A DNA stretch of 64,000 bases from Erysipelotrichaceae bacterium (GCA_015059015.1 SVBG01000003.1:186001-250000); one strand, 5' to 3'; positions 20,658-30,120 are shown, numbered from the stretch's first letter. The notes: a model not told the origin generated them from the sequence alone. Program-made: numbers and translations.

Positions 20658-21737
20658 ATGATAAATTATTCATTAAGTATAATAAACAATAGTACTATTG
20701 CTACAATTTTATATTCTATTTGTACACTTTCATTTTTAACTGTACCCTTTATTGTCTATTATATAAAATCACAAAACGATACAACTCTAATCCAAAAGTA
20801 TTTAACAGTTTTTAAAAATCCTGATGAAGCATACGCAGCATATCAAAGAGATAAAGAAAACTTAAATATTGTAGAACCTTATAAAACAAGATCATTAATA
20901 TCAATAATTTACTACTTATCGATATTTTTTATTGTATCAGAATTTATTGGTTATATTGCTATATTATTATATTTAAATGCTAACGGATTCTCAAAAGATG
21001 TTATTACTGAAGGTTCTTCACTTTTCGATCCAAATGTATATGATCATATGCAATCTTATTTAAATTTAATTCTTCAAATAATAATTTATGGTATCGCAAT
21101 AATAGGTGTATTAATACTAATGTGGAAACCATTAATTGAAGATTTTAATCGAATCAGTGGTAAAACATTTGCTTTTGGCGCAATGGGACTAGGAATAACA
21201 TATGCAGGTAGTTTAATTGGATCATTATTCCTTAGCATTATTGGTGTTACAAATTGGAAATCTGATTCATCTAATCAACAAGCAATAGATGAAATGTTTA
21301 GTACATCACCTTTAAATCTAATAATACTATTCGTTGTAATAGTTATTATAGCACCAATTCTTGAAGAATTAATCTTTAGAAAAGCAATTTTTAAACAATT
21401 TAAAAAACGAAATCTTGCTTTAATAGTTTCATCATTATCATTTGGTCTATTACATGTCATATCAAGTGCAACAGCTGTACTAATTCAAATACCTAGAGGT
21501 ACTGCTACATTCTTAGACTTTGTTTTAGAATTAATTTATGTTATTCAATATTCTTTAATGGGAATTGGAATGGGAATCGCGTACATAAAATCATCTAATA
21601 ATATTTGTGCACCTATATTTACACATATGTTAAATAACTTTTTAAGTTATTGTATAAGCGTATTTCTTATATTTAACCCTGAACTATTAGATCTTTTAGA
21701 GCAATATGGTGTAATTTTTATAAACTTCTTATTCTAA
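20658..21737 (+). CDS. CPBP-family intramembrane metalloprotease
   Basis: A 359-residue polytopic membrane protein with about eight hydrophobic segments and the Abi/CaaX (CPBP, Rce1-type) motifs. These are LEELIFRKAIFKQFKKRN near residues 234-251 (the paired glutamates and arginine), SLSFGLLHVIS about 20 residues later (second motif with His), and HMLNNFLSY near the C-terminus (third motif). Family members cleave or process membrane-bound peptides, and some give bacteriocin immunity; the target here is unknown. AAGGAG precedes the ATG. It is monocistronic and divergent from gerM. Confidence 0.87.
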   Translation: MINYSLSIINNSTIATILYSICTLSFLTVPFIVYYIKSQNDTTLIQKYLTVFKNPDEAYAAYQRDKENLNIVEPYKTRSLISIIYYLSIFFIVSEFIGYIAILLYLNANGFSKDVITEGSSLFDPNVYDHMQSYLNLILQIIIYGIAIIGVLILMWKPLIEDFNRISGKTFAFGAMGLGITYAGSLIGSLFLSIIGVTNWKSDSSNQQAIDEMFSTSPLNLIILFVVIVIIAPILEELIFRKAIFKQFKKRNLALIVSSLSFGLLHVISSATAVLIQIPRGTATFLDFVLELIYVIQYSLMGIGMGIAYIKSSNNICAPIFTHMLNNFLSYCISVFLIFNPELLDLLEQYGVIFINFLF

Positions 21738-21745
21738 AAAAAGAT

Positions 21746-21776
21746 ACTCTCAAACCAAAAAAATTGGTTTGAGAGT
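21746..21776. terminator. Bidirectional terminator, CPBP gene / hup
   Basis: A perfect 13-bp stem ACTCTCAAACCAA with its complement and an A5 loop, between convergent genes. Confidence 0.85.
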
Positions 21777-21777
21777 T

Positions 21778-22050
21778 TTATTTTAATGTCTCTTTTAATT
21801 TTTTACTTGCATTAAATCTAATCTTATATTTTCCTGCAACTTTAATAGGTTGCCCTGTTGCAGGATTAACACCTGCATAACCTTCTTGATAATACTTTTC
21901 AAAAGTACCAAAACCACTAATTACAACTTTATCTTCTTCTACTAGTCCTTGTGAAATAAGTTCAAATATCAAATCGGTAATTTGTTCAATATCTGCATAG
22001 TTATAATCAGAATTAGCATGGATTTTTTTAATTAATTCACTTTTTGTCAT
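21778..22050 (-). CDS. hup: HU family DNA-binding protein
   Basis: Histone-like nucleoid protein, 90 residues. The N-terminal helices start MTKSELIKKIHA. The dimerisation region has GFGTFEKYY, and the DNA-binding arm carries GVNPATGQPIKV (the NPxTG proline loop). The arm reads YYQEGYAGVNPATG, less basic than the usual RxAxxGRNPxTG, so DNA affinity may differ. Monocistronic. Confidence 0.93.
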   Translation of the reverse strand: MTKSELIKKIHANSDYNYADIEQITDLIFELISQGLVEEDKVVISGFGTFEKYYQEGYAGVNPATGQPIKVAGKYKIRFNASKKLKETLK

Positions 22051-22136
22051 AGTATCACCTCTAGTTACATTATACCAAAATATAATTATTTAAACAATTA
22101 AAATAATAACTTTTTTTAAGGTTTTACTTAACTTTT

Positions 22137-23615
22137 TTAAATAATTAAAGCAATTACGCCACCATGACCATGATTAACGACTTTTTCCAATCCTTCTTTA
22201 AACTTAATTAACGTTTCATCACTTAAAGAACTTGTTTTCGAATATATTCCATCATTAATTACATCACATAGTTTTCTACCAAAAATTTCACTGTTCCATA
22301 ACTCTTCAATATTATTTTCACTTTTTTCTAACATATGATTAATTAATGCTTCTGCTTGTGCTTCAGAACCAATAATTGGTTCAAATGTTGATTCAATATT
22401 CACTTCTGTTAAACAAATAGCAGGTGCAATGGCTTTAATCTTAATTCCATAACGTGAACCTTGTTTAATTAATTCTGGTTTATCTAATCTCATTTCATTA
22501 ATTTTAGGTACAGCAATATCATAACCACGTTCTCTTACAATATCTAAACTATTTCCAAGTTTTTGATATACAGAGACTGCCTTTTTATAATTTTGTAGTA
22601 ATTTCATAAAATTACCTTTATTATCAATTGTCTCACCAATGACCTCTTCAATTAATGTTTTAAATAAATCTTCACTACATGTTATTGTAATTTCAACATG
22701 ACCTGTTGATGGATCTAAATCACTAATCTCAACATTTTCAAATAATTCACTATTTTTTAATGTATCTTGTATTTTAAACACATCTTTTAATTTACGATAA
22801 TTAGCAGTTGTATCATTAATTAATGTATTAAACTTTTGTTTATAACTTACATCATCATCTAATACATCAATATAACTTGGTACATGAACTGATAATTCAT
22901 TAATATCAAATTCATTTAAAACTTCTTTTAAAATCTTATCAGCATCAGTTTCAGTCATATTTTTAACATCAACCGCAACAACAGCGTTATTATATTTATC
23001 TTTTAATTCATTTACTAAATTAATAGTTTCTTCACTATTAGGTTTAATAGTATTGACTACAATAATAAATGGTTTATTGAATGCTTTTAACTCATCAATA
23101 ATCTTTTCTTCAACAACTTCATATTCATGGCGTTTAAACTCACCAAAACTACCATCACTAGTTACAACTATTCCAATATTTGCATGTGATTCGATTACTT
23201 TTTTCGTACCTAGACTTGCTGCTTCATTAAATGGAATATCCTCGCTATACCAAGGTGTTTGAACCATACGCGAAGTCCCATCATCATTTAGATAACCTGT
23301 TGCGGAAGGTATAACATAGCCTACACAGTCAACAAGTCTTGCATTAAACGAAATATCATTTTCAATTGTTACTTTCATTTGATCACTTGGAACAAATTTA
23401 GGTTCAACTGTCATAATCGCTCTACCTTCAGAACTTTGAGGTAATTCATCTAAAATACGTTTATATAAATCTTTATCTTGAACATATGGTAATACTTTTA
23501 ACTCCATAAATCTTCTAATAAAAGTACTTTTACCACTTCTAACAGACCCCACCACACCTAGAAATAATTCACCGCTTGTTCTTGTGATGACGTCTCGAAT
23601 AATATTATCACTCAT
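22137..23615 (-). CDS. spoIVA: Stage IV sporulation protein A (spore coat ATPase)
   Basis: Spore morphogenetic ATPase that polymerises on the forespore surface as the coat base. The 492-residue length equals the family norm. The N-terminal TRAFAC-like domain has GSVRSGKSTFIRRFMEL (Walker A, residues 23-39) and DCVGYVIPSATGYLNDDG, closely matching Bacillus. The usual RTGKS is RSGKS here. The C-terminus ends GHGGVIALII, a variant of the glycine-rich terminus needed for localisation. A possible sigma-E type promoter lies upstream (23641-23668). The gene is strong evidence for an endospore programme. Confidence 0.95.
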   Translation of the reverse strand: MSDNIIRDVITRTSGELFLGVVGSVRSGKSTFIRRFMELKVLPYVQDKDLYKRILDELPQSSEGRAIMTVEPKFVPSDQMKVTIENDISFNARLVDCVGYVIPSATGYLNDDGTSRMVQTPWYSEDIPFNEAASLGTKKVIESHANIGIVVTSDGSFGEFKRHEYEVVEEKIIDELKAFNKPFIIVVNTIKPNSEETINLVNELKDKYNNAVVAVDVKNMTETDADKILKEVLNEFDINELSVHVPSYIDVLDDDVSYKQKFNTLINDTTANYRKLKDVFKIQDTLKNSELFENVEISDLDPSTGHVEITITCSEDLFKTLIEEVIGETIDNKGNFMKLLQNYKKAVSVYQKLGNSLDIVRERGYDIAVPKINEMRLDKPELIKQGSRYGIKIKAIAPAICLTEVNIESTFEPIIGSEAQAEALINHMLEKSENNIEELWNSEIFGRKLCDVINDGIYSKTSSLSDETLIKFKEGLEKVVNHGHGGVIALII

Positions 23616-23640
23616 ATTAAAAATCCACTCCTTTTAGTTA

Positions 23641-23668
23641 AATATATGAGCAACTTATCTTAAATATG
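23641..23668 (-). promoter_or_regulatory. Possible sigma-E type promoter of spoIVA
   Basis: On the minus strand CATATTT, a 13-base spacer, then CATATATT. This resembles the mother-cell sigma-E pattern (ATATT at -35, CATANNNT at -10), and no good sigma-A promoter is seen. Inference by eye only. Confidence 0.35.
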
Positions 23669-23676
23669 AAAAAAAA

Positions 23677-23696
23677 GATAAGAATTTCTTCTTATC
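23677..23696 (-). terminator. Terminator of the DUF402 gene
   Basis: An 8-bp stem GATAAGAA/TTCTTATC with a 4-base loop, followed on the minus strand by TTTTTTTT. It overlaps the TGA stop. Confidence 0.8.
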
Positions 23697-24255
23697 ACTT
23701 TTTATTCTGAACGATTTGATACTTTTTTTTACGGTTCATTTGTTTTTTTAAATTCAAATAAATTTCATAATCTTTGAGTACAACATCTGATGAAAAAGGA
23801 ACATCACTATTATCAATACGATTAAGTAAATCTTTCATCTCCTTTTCAACTATTTGAATTAATTTTTCAGGATACGCATAATCAACTTGATTAAATTCAA
23901 ATTCATCACGATCCAAAATAATTTTATCTCCACTTGGAAATACTTTTACATCTAAATCATAATCAATGTACTTTACACCTTCAGAATCCTTTACATAAGG
24001 TGAGCTTAGATTGCAGTAATATGTAATCCCTGTAGGACGTAGCATACAGACAATATTATACCAATGATCTTTGAAAAAATAACATACTGCTGGCTCTTTA
24101 GTTCTCCAGCGACGACCATCACCATCAATAACATTTGGATAATCATTTACTAATACAATCATGTTACTAGTTTGACGCACAACATATGCGTACTGCCATA
24201 CACGATGAAGTCCACCATTATGCTTATAACTAATAATTTCTACTTTGTTATTCAC
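23695..24255 (-). CDS. DUF402 nucleoside di/triphosphatase (YgaC/Ntdp-like)
   Basis: A 186-residue protein of the DUF402 family, whose characterised members hydrolyse nucleoside di- and triphosphates. Conserved segments are YFFKDHWYNIVCMLRPTGITYYCNLSSPYV (near residues 60-89, written here only as a landmark), YIDYDLDVKVFPSG and DRDEFE; the tyrosine and aspartates match the metal/phosphate site. The close resemblance to Bacillus YgaC supports the call. It has its own terminator, and a TGA stop. Confidence 0.85.
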   Translation of the reverse strand: MNNKVEIISYKHNGGLHRVWQYAYVVRQTSNMIVLVNDYPNVIDGDGRRWRTKEPAVCYFFKDHWYNIVCMLRPTGITYYCNLSSPYVKDSEGVKYIDYDLDVKVFPSGDKIILDRDEFEFNQVDYAYPEKLIQIVEKEMKDLLNRIDNSDVPFSSDVVLKDYEIYLNLKKQMNRKKKYQIVQNKK

Positions 24256-24328
24256 ATGGACCTTCTTTCTTACTCAACTATATTATAACAAAAAAAAACA
24301 ACTTTTTAAAGTAATATGTTTATAAAAA

Positions 24329-24363
24329 AAACCTATTCAAGAATTAAACTCTCAAATAGGTTT
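24329..24363 (-). terminator. Terminator of the fic gene
   Basis: A 9-bp stem AAACCTATT/AATAGGTTT with a 17-base loop, followed by T residues on the minus strand. Confidence 0.7.
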
Positions 24364-24372
24364 ATTTTTTTA

Positions 24373-25101
24373 TTATTTTACGTGTGGTTCAATTAATTCA
24401 ATTAAACGATCATATTCTTTATTTAATAAATCATTTAATAAATTAGTAAATGGAACACTTGTTTTTTCAACTTTATATAATTCTAATGTTGCAAAATATT
24501 CATTACGACGTTTTGCAGGAATAGAAATAGGTAAATAACCTTCAGAAATTAACATATAATTAAGAATTAAGCGACATAGTCTGCCGTTACCATCAAGGAA
24601 TGGATGAATTTTTGAAAGTTGTAAATGAGCATAAACAACTTTATCTAAATTATTTTCCATCTCATTTAATTGAGCAATATACTTATCCATACGATGATAA
24701 ACTTTGATTGGATCACAAGGAACATATTTAGAACCTTTAATAGAAATATTAACATTACGATACACGCCACCTTCAATAACTCCTCGAACTAGGACTTCAT
24801 GAATGTCTTTAATAATTTCTTCATCTAAATAGCCTTCTGGATGTTGTTTTAAATAATCTAACATTTTTAAGTAAGCAGCATAATGATTATAAATATCACG
24901 TTTTAATCCTTCATCTAGTTTAGAAGGATGTCCTTTTACAACTGCTACTACATCTTCTAATTGTGCTTTGTATCCACTTTCCATACCAACAGAATTTCTA
25001 GTTAATACACAAAGAAAATTAAAATCAAAAGCCTTCTTTTCAAATTCTGGTAAGTATTGTAAATTAGCTTCTACATACGCTTTCTTTTCGCTTAAATTCA
25101 T
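24373..25101 (-). CDS. Fic family protein (predicted AMP transferase)
   Basis: A 242-residue Fic/DOC-type protein predicted to transfer AMP (or a similar group) onto protein hydroxyls. The catalytic loop HPFLDGNGRLCR (residues 166-177) matches HPFxDGNGRxxR, and the flap region has VYRNVNISI. An N-terminal NSVGMES (residues 36-42) sits where class II Fic proteins carry the autoinhibitory (S/T)xxxE(G/N) helix; serine and glutamate are kept but the last residue is Ser. No antitoxin gene is adjacent. Single gene with its own promoter and terminator. Confidence 0.9.
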   Translation of the reverse strand: MNLSEKKAYVEANLQYLPEFEKKAFDFNFLCVLTRNSVGMESGYKAQLEDVVAVVKGHPSKLDEGLKRDIYNHYAAYLKMLDYLKQHPEGYLDEEIIKDIHEVLVRGVIEGGVYRNVNISIKGSKYVPCDPIKVYHRMDKYIAQLNEMENNLDKVVYAHLQLSKIHPFLDGNGRLCRLILNYMLISEGYLPISIPAKRRNEYFATLELYKVEKTSVPFTNLLNDLLNKEYDRLIELIEPHVK

Positions 25102-25125
25102 GTTATCACTTCTCCTTTTTTATAA

Positions 25126-25154
25126 AGTATATCATAAACTTTTTTTATTTGCAA
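25126..25154 (-). promoter_or_regulatory. fic promoter
   Basis: TTGCAA, a 17-base spacer and TATACT (with TGA just before the -10) on the minus strand. Confidence 0.75.
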
Positions 25155-25183
25155 AGCATTATATAAAAAATTTTAAAAAGTAA

Positions 25184-25207
25184 ATGCTCACCTTTTTAGG
25201 TGAGCAT
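25184..25207 (-). terminator. Terminator of mutS2-thioredoxin
   Basis: A perfect 10-bp stem ATGCTCACCT/AGGTGAGCAT with a 4-base loop, then a T tract on the minus strand. Confidence 0.85.
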
Positions 25208-25210
25208 AAA

Positions 25211-25522
25211 TTACGCTAATAATTCATTAAATTTATCTTCAATTTCCTCATATTCAATATATCCATCAAGTGTATCCACAATTTTACCATTTTTAAAACA
25301 TAAAATTGTTGGAACATTATGAATATCATATGACTTATGAATATCTTTAAAATTATCAGTATTAATTAATAAAAATACATTATCCGGATAATTTTCCATA
25401 TATTCTTCTACAATTGGCTTTAACATCTTACAAGGTGGACACCAAGTTGCATAAAAAAATACAAATATAACCTTATTCTCATTTAATATTTTTTCATAAT
25501 CTTCTCTATTTAATAATTCCAT
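25211..25522 (-). CDS. Thioredoxin
   Basis: A 103-residue thioredoxin-fold protein with the active site WCPPCK (C28 and C31); Pro-Pro replaces the classical Gly-Pro. The cis-proline region reads IHNVPTILCFKNGK. It is predicted to reduce disulfides in the cytosol. It lies 10 bases after mutS2, in the same transcript, an arrangement (mutS2-trx) also seen in Bacillus and relatives. Confidence 0.92.
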   Translation of the reverse strand: MELLNREDYEKILNENKVIFVFFYATWCPPCKMLKPIVEEYMENYPDNVFLLINTDNFKDIHKSYDIHNVPTILCFKNGKIVDTLDGYIEYEEIEDKFNELLA

Positions 25523-25532
25523 AAAAAAACAC

Positions 25533-27887
25533 CTACTTCAATGTAATAACAGTTACCCCAAGTCCGCCTTCCCCCGCTACTCCATATCTATAACTATCAA
25601 TATATTTAGACTTACGACAATAATCTTGAACAAGTTCACGAATGGTTCCAGTACCAAAACCATGAATAATCGTAGCAGACTTAATATTAGCCATTAATAA
25701 ATCATCAATATACTTTTCTAACATATCTTTTGCGTCACTAAACCTAGCCCCTCTTAAATCTAGTGATAATTTAACGCTTTTTGTGTTAGAACTTTTTTCT
25801 ATTACAACATTATGAACAACAACTGGTTCTTCAACCTCAACAAGTTCAATATCTTCCTTAAATACATTTACAGAAATATTGCCGATTTCTACATCCAGGC
25901 TTTTATCTTTTCTAATTCTTTTAATTGTACCATATTGTTGATAATCAACTAAATAAACACGATTACCAACAACTGGCTCTATTACTTTCTTTTTAACTTT
26001 GCTTTTAGGTTTATTGACATTAACACTATTTGAAACATTATCAATTTGTGCTTGTGCTTCAATAATTTCATGAAGTTTAACACCTTTACCTTGAAGTTCC
26101 CTAACTTCTTCTAATAATTTATTAGCTTTTTCTACTGCCTCATCAACAATACTACTGGCTTCTTTTAAGGCTTCATTTACAATTTTTTCTTTTTCTTTAT
26201 CAATATTATCTAACTTTTTCTCATACGTTTCTTTTACTTCATTTGCATTCTTAATATCAATCTTATATTGTTCTTCTAATTTTTCAAGTTGTCTAACCTT
26301 TTTTTCAATACTATTAATTAATGCTCTAGTATCAGAACTATTAGTATTAAAATGATGTCTTGCAGCATCAATAATTTCTTGTTTTAAACCAAGATTCTTA
26401 GCAATTGATAAAGCATTACTAGAACCACTCTTTCCAATTACTAAATGATATGTTGGTTCCATAGTATCTTCATTAAATGCCATTGAAGCATTAACAACAC
26501 GTTCTTTGGTATAAGCGTATGCCTTTAATTCTGCATAGTGAGTTGTTGTAATAAAACTAACATTTTTCTTAACAAAATAATTAAGTACCGCAATTGCAAT
26601 TTGAGCACCTTCAACTGGATCAGTCCCTGATCCTATTTCATCAAACAACGCAAGTGAATTAGGTGTAACTTGATTAACAATAGCAACCATTTTTTTCATA
26701 TGGGAAGAAAAAGTAGATAAATTTTCAACAATACTTTGATCATCCCCAATATCACAGAATATATGATCAAAAATCATAATGTTACTTTCCTCATCAGCAG
26801 GAATTAATAAGCCAAATTTAACCATTAAAGAAAGTAATCCAACAGTTTTAAGTAAAACTGTTTTACCACCTGTATTTGGGCCTGTAATAACAATACCTAA
26901 ATGATTTTTACCAAAATTTATATTATTAGGGATAACTTTTTCTACTTTTAAAAGGGGATGCCTTGCATTTTTTAAATCCAAAATACCTTTATTATTAACA
27001 CTAGGTGCACTACCATTATAAGACATACCTAGTTTTGCTTTAGCAAATATCTTATCAAGTTCAATTAGTGTTAAATAATTATTTTTTAATACTTCTTCTT
27101 CACATGCAACCAAATCAGATAGATATCTTAATATACGTTCCATTTCTTGTTTTTCTTCATTGCGAAGACGATCTTTTTCATTAGACATTTCTGCTATTTG
27201 AAGAGGTTCCATAAATGCAGTTAAATTACTTGATGAAACATCATGTAAAATCCCTTTAAAAGAGTTCTTATATTCAGCTTTTACAGCTAAACAATATCTA
27301 TCATCACGAATAACAACAACACTATCTGCAAGATAACTACTATTAGCTCCAATTATTTCTTGTAAACGCTGTTTAATACGATCATCAATACCTTTTAATC
27401 TATTTCTAATCTTCTTAAGTTCAGGTGAAGCATCATCTAAAATATCACCATTATCATCAAGAGATTTACGAAGTACTTTTTCTAGTTCAACTAAAATATA
27501 TAAATTACTTACATATGATTTAAAATATTTACAATCCATACGGTCTTTTTCTAAATAACCTAGTAATCTTTCATTTGCACGAATAGAAGAAAACATTTTA
27601 ACAGTTTCAAATAGTTCAATTCCTGATAAAATACCACCTTTAACTGCAATATCTAATAATTCATCATATTCATAACTTAAATAAATTGGACTTCTTTCAT
27701 ATTTAACACAAATAGTATATGCTTCTTTTACTTTAGCTAGTTCTTCTTTAATTAACTCTAAATCATTAATCACATTCATTTTATCAAAGTATCTAACAGA
27801 TGCTTTTAATATACAATGTGATTTAAGTTCATCAATAATTTCAAGAATTTCTAACTTTTTATAAAAATATTGATCATTATACTTCAT
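25533..27887 (-). CDS. mutS2: Endonuclease MutS2 / ribosome quality control factor
   Basis: A 784-residue MutS2 (RqcU). It lacks the mismatch-binding domain I and has the MutS core, then Walker A GPNTGGKTVLLKT near residues 338-350 and Walker B LALFDEIGSGTDP near 415-427. A long coiled coil spans about 515-625, and a C-terminal Smr domain has LDLRGARF and GFGTGTIR. Family members split collided ribosomes and may suppress recombination. It is co-transcribed with thioredoxin and divergent from rnhC. Confidence 0.95.
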   Translation of the reverse strand: MKYNDQYFYKKLEILEIIDELKSHCILKASVRYFDKMNVINDLELIKEELAKVKEAYTICVKYERSPIYLSYEYDELLDIAVKGGILSGIELFETVKMFSSIRANERLLGYLEKDRMDCKYFKSYVSNLYILVELEKVLRKSLDDNGDILDDASPELKKIRNRLKGIDDRIKQRLQEIIGANSSYLADSVVVIRDDRYCLAVKAEYKNSFKGILHDVSSSNLTAFMEPLQIAEMSNEKDRLRNEEKQEMERILRYLSDLVACEEEVLKNNYLTLIELDKIFAKAKLGMSYNGSAPSVNNKGILDLKNARHPLLKVEKVIPNNINFGKNHLGIVITGPNTGGKTVLLKTVGLLSLMVKFGLLIPADEESNIMIFDHIFCDIGDDQSIVENLSTFSSHMKKMVAIVNQVTPNSLALFDEIGSGTDPVEGAQIAIAVLNYFVKKNVSFITTTHYAELKAYAYTKERVVNASMAFNEDTMEPTYHLVIGKSGSSNALSIAKNLGLKQEIIDAARHHFNTNSSDTRALINSIEKKVRQLEKLEEQYKIDIKNANEVKETYEKKLDNIDKEKEKIVNEALKEASSIVDEAVEKANKLLEEVRELQGKGVKLHEIIEAQAQIDNVSNSVNVNKPKSKVKKKVIEPVVGNRVYLVDYQQYGTIKRIRKDKSLDVEIGNISVNVFKEDIELVEVEEPVVVHNVVIEKSSNTKSVKLSLDLRGARFSDAKDMLEKYIDDLLMANIKSATIIHGFGTGTIRELVQDYCRKSKYIDSYRYGVAGEGGLGVTVITLK

Positions 27888-27924
27888 AAAAAAGTCTCCT
27901 TTTTAAAAAAATTATAATATTATT

Positions 27925-27952
27925 TTTACTAAAAATATTTTTTTGATATAAT
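27925..27952 (+). promoter_or_regulatory. rnhC promoter
   Basis: TTTACT, a 16-base spacer and TATAAT, followed by a GGAGG site before the rnhC ATG. Confidence 0.65.
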
Positions 27953-27972
27953 AAAGTCGGAGGAAGAAAAAT

Positions 27973-28941
27973 ATGGCTGAACCTAGACTAAATACAACAC
28001 ATAAAATTAAAGCAACAAGTTCACAACTAGATCAAATGTTAAGTCATTATCAAGGATATCTAACTTACAACACTAGTGAGTATACAATTGCAAGAGCAAA
28101 ACTATCTCATGCTACAATAACATTTTATAAAACAAATGTTGTTCTTTTTCAAGGTGAAAAGGAAGCTGAAGAATATAATTATTGGGCAAAAATTTTTGGA
28201 TTACCACTTGAAGAGGTAACTGAAAGTGACCAAATAAATTATTTTAATTTATCAGCAGTAGGTAGCGATGAAGTTGGAACAGGTGATTACTTCGGTCCAA
28301 TCGTTGTATGTGCAACATATGTCAACACAGAACAAATCGAAACTTTAAAACATCTTGGTGTCAAAGATTCTAAACTTTTAACTGATAAACAAATTATCAA
28401 TCTTGCACTAAAACTATCAGAAATACTTCCTTATAGTATAATGTTTTTAGAACCAAAACGCCTAAATAAACTTTCTAAAGAAAAATCTAATTTTAACTTT
28501 CTAAAATCATATTTACACAATAAAGTTATTATTAGTATACTAAATAAAATCAAAAATGTAAAGTGTGACGCTATCTTGATAGATGAGTTCACGCCTAAAG
28601 ATAAATACTTTGATTATCTTGAAAAAGAAGAAAATGTATATAAAAACGTTACAATGATACCTAAAGGAGAACGTGCTCATCTTGCTATAGCAGCTGCTAG
28701 TATTCTTGCAAGATATACATTTCTAAGAGAAATAAATAGAATAAATAACGAATACTCATTCCATTTCTTAAAAGGAGCAGGACCTGAAGTAGATAGAACT
28801 GCTATTTCATTTGTAAAAGCTTATGGATGGGATAATTTATCATTAGTTGCAAAACTAAAATTTGCAAATACAGCAAGAGTAAAAGAATATTTTATTAATA
28901 ATCCTTTACCAAAATCAAAACAGGGTAATATAAATGAATAA
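27973..28941 (+). CDS. rnhC: Ribonuclease HIII
   Basis: Cleaves RNA in RNA-DNA hybrids. The 322 residues comprise an N-terminal TBP-like substrate-binding domain (about 1-90) and a type 2 RNase H domain with SDEVGTGDYFGP (D and E of the active site, near residues 97-108), LIDEFTPKDKYF, and AAASILARY near 235-243. The N-terminal domain separates HIII from HII. In Bacillus rnhC lies near mutS2, as here (divergent). Confidence 0.95.
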   Translation: MAEPRLNTTHKIKATSSQLDQMLSHYQGYLTYNTSEYTIARAKLSHATITFYKTNVVLFQGEKEAEEYNYWAKIFGLPLEEVTESDQINYFNLSAVGSDEVGTGDYFGPIVVCATYVNTEQIETLKHLGVKDSKLLTDKQIINLALKLSEILPYSIMFLEPKRLNKLSKEKSNFNFLKSYLHNKVIISILNKIKNVKCDAILIDEFTPKDKYFDYLEKEENVYKNVTMIPKGERAHLAIAAASILARYTFLREINRINNEYSFHFLKGAGPEVDRTAISFVKAYGWDNLSLVAKLKFANTARVKEYFINNPLPKSKQGNINE

Positions 28942-28972
28942 ACTCATCATATCAATTTGGTATGATGAGTTT
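28940..28972. terminator. Bidirectional terminator, rnhC / GNAT gene
   Basis: A perfect 12-bp stem AAACTCATCATA/TATGATGAGTTT with a 9-base loop, between convergent genes. Confidence 0.8.
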
Positions 28973-28977
28973 ATTTT

Positions 28978-30120
28978 CTACTTATATATTTTTTTTATGT
29001 AACATCTTCTTCGTTTATGTAAAACACTATCAAATGATTTCCATTGATTTTGAATACTGCTATTTATTTCTAAATTTAAATTTGTTTCACAATATTCAAT
29101 TTCGCCAGAAGATAACATTTTCATAATTTCAGCAATCAACGCTGAACTAACACCCTTCATTTGATATTGTGGCAAAACTCCTATTAAACCTAAATCAAGA
29201 ATTTTAGGTTTTTTAATAGCCTTTATAAGTCTTATTATAGCAATAGGTGTCAAATGGCCATTACTTTTGCGAATTTCTTCAGATAATGATGGAAAGCATA
29301 TACCAAAACATACTACATCATCATTCTCATCTACTATTACTGCTACATGTTTTAAATCAACTATTAATTTAAAATTATTTATCATTAATTTTCTTGTTGC
29401 AGGTGTGAAAGGAACAGAGCCATAAATATCTTTATATGTTTCATCAATTATATCAAAAAATTTATTCGCATATTTATTGATAAATTCCTTCTTATTTTTT
29501 GCAACTCCAAACTTTAAATGATATCTTTTTAGCATTAAAGCACTAAGTCTTTCTAAACGTTCATCTTTTTGTTTTGGCGCATATAATTTTCTTTCAATCC
29601 AATCAACTTCTTTAACAAAACCATAATTTTCTACTAAAGTTTTGTAATATTTATAATTATATTGTTCTTCAAAAGTAGATAATTCATTAAATCCCTCTAT
29701 TAATAAACCTTCTCTTTCTAAATCAGAGAACCCTAATGGACCAACTATTGTATCCATTCCTTTTTCTTTAGCCCAATTTTCTACATTTTGAAATAATGCA
29801 TTTGCAACTTCTTGATTATTAATAGAATCAAATCTTGTAAATCTAACTCTTTTTTCGTTATTTTTACTATTCGAAGCAAATTGAATAATCCCAGAAATAC
29901 GACCTACAATTTTTCCATTGATATATGCATTGTAATACACAGCTTCTGCTTGATCTAAATATAAATAATTTTTGTTGAATATTTTTTTCTCATCCACATA
30001 TAAAGGAGGAACAAAATATTTACAATTTTTATACAATTTTAATGGAAAATTTAAAAATTCCTTTTGTTGTTTTTTTGTTTTTACTTCTTTAATTTCAATT
30101 ATATTATTTATGCTTAGCAT
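28978..30120 (-). CDS. GNAT-like N-acetyltransferase
   Basis: A 380-residue protein whose C-terminal half looks like a GNAT fold: LGLIGVLPQYQMKGVSSALI resembles the acetyl-CoA site (Q/RxxGxG/A), and VKEVDWIERKLY lies in the middle. The N-terminal third (EIKEVKTKKQQKEFLNFPLK, GRISGI) is typical of a large uncharacterised acetyltransferase-like family found in many gut Bacillota. The substrate is unknown. I chose the ATG at 30120 (GGAG lies about 9 bases before it); the frame is open further upstream but runs through degV, with which it overlaps by 17 bases, so it is coupled to degV. Confidence 0.7.
   Translation of the reverse strand: MLSINNIIEIKEVKTKKQQKEFLNFPLKLYKNCKYFVPPLYVDEKKIFNKNYLYLDQAEAVYYNAYINGKIVGRISGIIQFASNSKNNEKRVRFTRFDSINNQEVANALFQNVENWAKEKGMDTIVGPLGFSDLEREGLLIEGFNELSTFEEQYNYKYYKTLVENYGFVKEVDWIERKLYAPKQKDERLERLSALMLKRYHLKFGVAKNKKEFINKYANKFFDIIDETYKDIYGSVPFTPATRKLMINNFKLIVDLKHVAVIVDENDDVVCFGICFPSLSEEIRKSNGHLTPIAIIRLIKAIKKPKILDLGLIGVLPQYQMKGVSSALIAEIMKMLSSGEIEYCETNLNLEINSSIQNQWKSFDSVLHKRRRCYIKKIYK

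Noticed and set aside
24373-25101. Fic protein as toxin of a toxin-antitoxin pair
   Set aside because: No small partner gene lies next to it, and the protein itself has an N-terminal inhibitory-like motif (class II), so a separate antitoxin is not expected.
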